Assembly: GCA_030605805.1 (NCBI GenBank)
Contig: JAUWHQ010000086.1
Location: forward strand, 1 to 7,537
Direction of reading: 5' to 3'
Origin: Methanosarcinales archaeon
GTDB lineage: Archaea > Halobacteriota > Methanosarcinia > Methanosarcinales > Methanogasteraceae
DNA: 7,537 nucleotides
In this document: positions 5,362-7,537 of the stretch, piece by piece
How the letters are laid out: each line of letters opens with the position of its first letter
Position numbering within the stretch: the first letter of the stretch is position 1
Program-made: the position numbers and the translations under genes
The notes under the pieces: generated by a model
Told to the model about the DNA's origin: nothing
Database searches by the model: none
Seen by the model: the letters and a program-made list of their open reading frames with translations, nothing else

Positions 5362-6843
5362 ATGAAAATCCTCGTAGCGACCGGAAGACTTGCGCAAGCA
5401 ACGGTCAGAGCAGCAGTGCGGGAGACCGCCGATGTACTCGTTCTTGATATTGATATCGCGGCGTTCATAACGCCGGGTTTGCTAAGATCATCGCTTCCTG
5501 CCGGACAATACGACCTGCTCCTCGTCCCGGGTCTCGTATCAAGCGATTTCACCGATCTTGAGGACGAATGTGGGACGCTGATCCGTCTCGGACCAAGACA
5601 CGCCTACGACCTGACATCGGTGCTTTCATGCGTAAGCGAACTCGAACTCTCGAAAACAATCCCCGCCGATGAATTTTTATCAAAGAAAATGCGTAAAGAT
5701 GCTCTTCTGCGCATAAACGAGCACGAAAGAAATGCTATACCCGCGTTCGAGCTATGCAACAAAAAGATCGGTGGAAGCTCGATGATGAAAGTGATGGCAG
5801 AGATCGCGGGTGCGACCGGGCTGTCAGAAGAGAGATTGGTTGGGAAGATACGTGAATTTGAGAAGAAAGGTGCAGACTTAATCGATCTCGGCGCCACAAT
5901 GGACGCCAGCGTTGGTGATGTCATAAGATCGGTTAAGATCGCAAAATCAACAACAAAACTTCCGGTGAGCATAGATACTCTAAATCCAGACCTCATCGTC
6001 GCTGGAATAGAGTCCGGGGTAGATCTCGTGCTGAGTTTGAACTCGGGAAACATCGATGCTGTGAAGGATGTGGTTTTAGGGCACGAAACAGCAGCCGTGA
6101 TCATTCCGGATCAGGGAGATCATGAAACGCTCCACCGAAATATCGAATATGCGAAGGATCTCGGCATCAAGAGGATCATCGCAGACCAGGTGCTCGATCC
6201 TGTCGGGCACGGGATCGCCCAGTCGATTCAGAGGTATGGAAATTTCCGTAAAAAGGACAAGACGACCCCGCTCTTCTTCGGTGTCGGCAATGTCACCGAA
6301 CTGATCGATGCCGATTCGGTGGGCGTGAATGCGCTTCTTGCAGGGATCGCCTCCGAACTTGGTGCCGATATCCTGTTCACGCCTGAGCACAGCGACAAGG
6401 CGCGCGGGAGCATCGCAGAACTCGTTACCGCCTCACAGATGATGGTGCTTGCAAGAGAGCGCCGCAGCTCGCCAAAGGACCTCGGCATCGATCTCCTCAT
6501 CTTGAAGGAGAAACGGTATCTTCCGGACGCAGAAGTTCCTGAGAAATCCGTTCTTGCTGCGCAAAAGTCGAAATGGGCTCCTGATCCCGCCGGATGCCTC
6601 CGCATCGAGATCTCAAGAGGGCGCAACCTGATCATCGTGACCCACACGCGAGTTACCATCATCGGAACCGATGTCTGCAGGATTCTCACGACCGCGATCG
6701 ATCTGGGACTGATCTCGCAACTGGATCATGCCGGTTACCTCGGGAAGGAACTGACAAGGGCGAAGCTTGCAATAGGTCTCGGATGGAATTATGTGCAGGA
6801 TGAGCCGTTTGAAAAAACAAGTCCCGGGTCGCCCGGTCAATAA
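5362..6843 (+). CDS. archaeal dihydropteroate-synthase-like protein (MJ0107-type)
   Basis: This 493-residue protein has the layout of the archaeal dihydropteroate-synthase-related family. It has an N-terminal alpha/beta domain of DUF6513 type (about 1-120), a pterin-binding TIM barrel (about 140-400) and a C-terminal DUF4346-type domain (about 405-480). Barrel signatures are GADLIDLGA (170-178), matching the DHPS GAD-I-IDIG strand, VSIDT (202-206), VLDPVGHG (277-284) and FFGVGNVTELIDADSVG (305-321). The family is thought to join a pterin to the arylamine precursor in tetrahydromethanopterin synthesis; that role is inferred from the family. The protein is cytoplasmic. ATG 5362 starts directly at the first strand MKILVATG and is preceded by CGTGAT. 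The last ten residues, EKTSPGSPGQ, look like a disordered tail. No neighbour here belongs to the same pathway. Confidence 0.88.
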   Translation: MKILVATGRLAQATVRAAVRETADVLVLDIDIAAFITPGLLRSSLPAGQYDLLLVPGLVSSDFTDLEDECGTLIRLGPRHAYDLTSVLSCVSELELSKTIPADEFLSKKMRKDALLRINEHERNAIPAFELCNKKIGGSSMMKVMAEIAGATGLSEERLVGKIREFEKKGADLIDLGATMDASVGDVIRSVKIAKSTTKLPVSIDTLNPDLIVAGIESGVDLVLSLNSGNIDAVKDVVLGHETAAVIIPDQGDHETLHRNIEYAKDLGIKRIIADQVLDPVGHGIAQSIQRYGNFRKKDKTTPLFFGVGNVTELIDADSVGVNALLAGIASELGADILFTPEHSDKARGSIAELVTASQMMVLARERRSSPKDLGIDLLILKEKRYLPDAEVPEKSVLAAQKSKWAPDPAGCLRIEISRGRNLIIVTHTRVTIIGTDVCRILTTAIDLGLISQLDHAGYLGKELTRAKLAIGLGWNYVQDEPFEKTSPGSPGQ

Positions 6844-6984
6844 AGGGTGCGGGGATGTGTGGTGCCGAAATAGCCAGATAGGGACCCGGATAAAGGGTCG
6901 TTTCAATCCACGATTCTGCAATCTACCAAATCCACCTGACAAACTGTTAAACGCCACCCGGTTCGCCCCAAGAGCAGCCGCCGG
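6844..6984. other. convergent intergenic gap with repeated TAAAGGGT and a small hairpin
   Basis: The gap separates two genes whose 3' ends face each other. TAAAGGGT occurs at 6841-6848 (overlapping the end of the preceding gene) and again at 6891-6898, exactly 50 bases apart. GACCC (6883-6887) and GGGTC (6895-6899) form a five-pair stem with a seven-base loop. AGCC-GCC-GGCT lies at 6976-6986. No T-run that would serve as a plus-strand terminator is obvious, and no gene is supported. Confidence 0.35.
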
Positions 6985-7537
6985 CTAAAAAAACTTCGAT
7001 GCAAGCGATCTCTGTGTAGTGCAGCCCTCCTCGAATGCGCAGAACTCGCAGGGCGCATCCCGCGGGCGGTCAGGCATTCTGCCGTCCTTGATCATCCGGA
7101 TCCGATTCCGCAGTTCCAGAACCCGACGCCGGTCTCTCGACTTGATATTCACCTCACGCAGCTCAAAGAACCTTGCATACTCAACGATTCCGTATTTCAC
7201 AGGCTGTCCGAACGTTTCCTCCACCAGCATCGCATAAGCTGTGATCTGCAACCGATCTGGTTTCCAAGCCCCCTGATCCGGCTTTTCACCAGTCCTGGTA
7301 AGATATGGCAGCACGAAGCCATCGATCCGCACCAGCTTGTCCGGAGCCCCGGCAATCCCGAGTGCATTCGAATACATGGCGTATTCGACTGCGCACGGGG
7401 TTATTTTCATGAGAAGTGCATCTTTTCCGATTATCCGGACATAATCTGCTATCCGTGAGCCGATCACATCGATATCGATGCTGTCTGCCGCATCCAGCAC
7501 CATCTGATGATCCACGTCAGAGAGTTCGGCGCGATAC
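6985..7537 (-). CDS. Cas4/Dna2-like PD-(D/E)XK family protein, partial (N terminus outside window)
   Basis: The minus-strand frame is open to the window edge, so the start is missing; 183 residues are visible. Numbered from the internal GTG at 7515, it has GIAGAPDKLV (53-62, metal-binding aspartate D59), DRLQITAYAMLVEE (87-100, the Q-x-x-x-Y motif with Q90 and Y94) and a C-terminal C156-x-x-C159-x5-C165 cluster. These are hallmarks of Cas4-type nucleases, whose four cysteines bind an iron-sulfur cluster; the first cysteine would lie upstream. Where E-x-K is expected, 13-15 residues after D59, the protein reads PYLTRTG, giving L72 and R74. It may be catalytically inactive or use other residues. 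No CRISPR array or other cas gene is in view, so it could be a stand-alone repair-related relative. The final codons K-F-F-stop form a T7 run. Confidence 0.8.
   Translation of the reverse strand, partial: YRAELSDVDHQMVLDAADSIDIDVIGSRIADYVRIIGKDALLMKITPCAVEYAMYSNALGIAGAPDKLVRIDGFVLPYLTRTGEKPDQGAWKPDRLQITAYAMLVEETFGQPVKYGIVEYARFFELREVNIKSRDRRRVLELRNRIRMIKDGRMPDRPRDAPCEFCAFEEGCTTQRSLASKFF

Noticed and set aside
6845..6930. tRNA-like arrangement: a 5-pair stem with 7-base loop (6883-6899) followed by TTTCAATCC
   Set aside because: The loop lacks the usual T at position 33. There is no variable loop or T-stem before the TTCAATC-like bases, and no acceptor stem could be paired.
6971..6993. AGCC-GCC-GGCT hairpin next to a run of seven A
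   Set aside because: For the plus strand the run would need to be T. For the minus strand the T-run comes before the hairpin and encodes the last residues of the Cas4-like gene, so it is not a standard terminator.
6985..7537. CRISPR array or cas operon association of the Cas4-like gene
   Set aside because: No direct-repeat/spacer pattern and no cas1 or cas2 is present within the window, so no CRISPR locus can be claimed.

Overview
The window looks like a chromosomal segment of a euryarchaeon that makes tetrahydromethanopterin (a methanogen, an ANME-type archaeon or a close relative). The evidence is an archaeal dihydropteroate-synthase-like protein of the MJ0107 type, an archaeal-style QueC for archaeosine synthesis, an archaeal Cas4/Dna2-like protein with conserved C-terminal cysteines, oligo-T stretches after genes, and TATA-like boxes at archaeal spacing. 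Species cannot be assigned from the sequence alone.

Layout. Bases 1-3794 are a tight run of plus-strand housekeeping genes. They are the end of an unrecognised protein, queC overlapping it by ATGA (preQ0 synthesis), argC (arginine biosynthesis) and ade (adenine deaminase, purine salvage). Bases 3795-5361 form an unusual interval with lower and uneven G+C. It holds a predicted 50-residue basic ORF, one base ahead of a strongly acidic 177-residue protein with a C-terminal Cys/His cluster. It also holds a small minus-strand reading frame that looks broken by two one-base shifts in G-runs, and about 400 bases of repeat-rich, apparently non-coding DNA. A 13-base inverted repeat bounds a 185-base segment there. 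Bases 5362-6843 carry the dihydropteroate-synthase-like gene, and 6985-7537 carry a convergent Cas4-like gene whose start lies beyond the window.

The recognised genes are metabolic and do not form one pathway: archaeosine precursor, arginine, purine salvage and pterin cofactor. The exploratory interest lies in the accessory-looking interval 3795-5361 and in the Cas4-like protein, which seems to lack the usual E-x-K pair of its nuclease site. No CRISPR array, rRNA, convincing tRNA or complete insertion sequence was seen.
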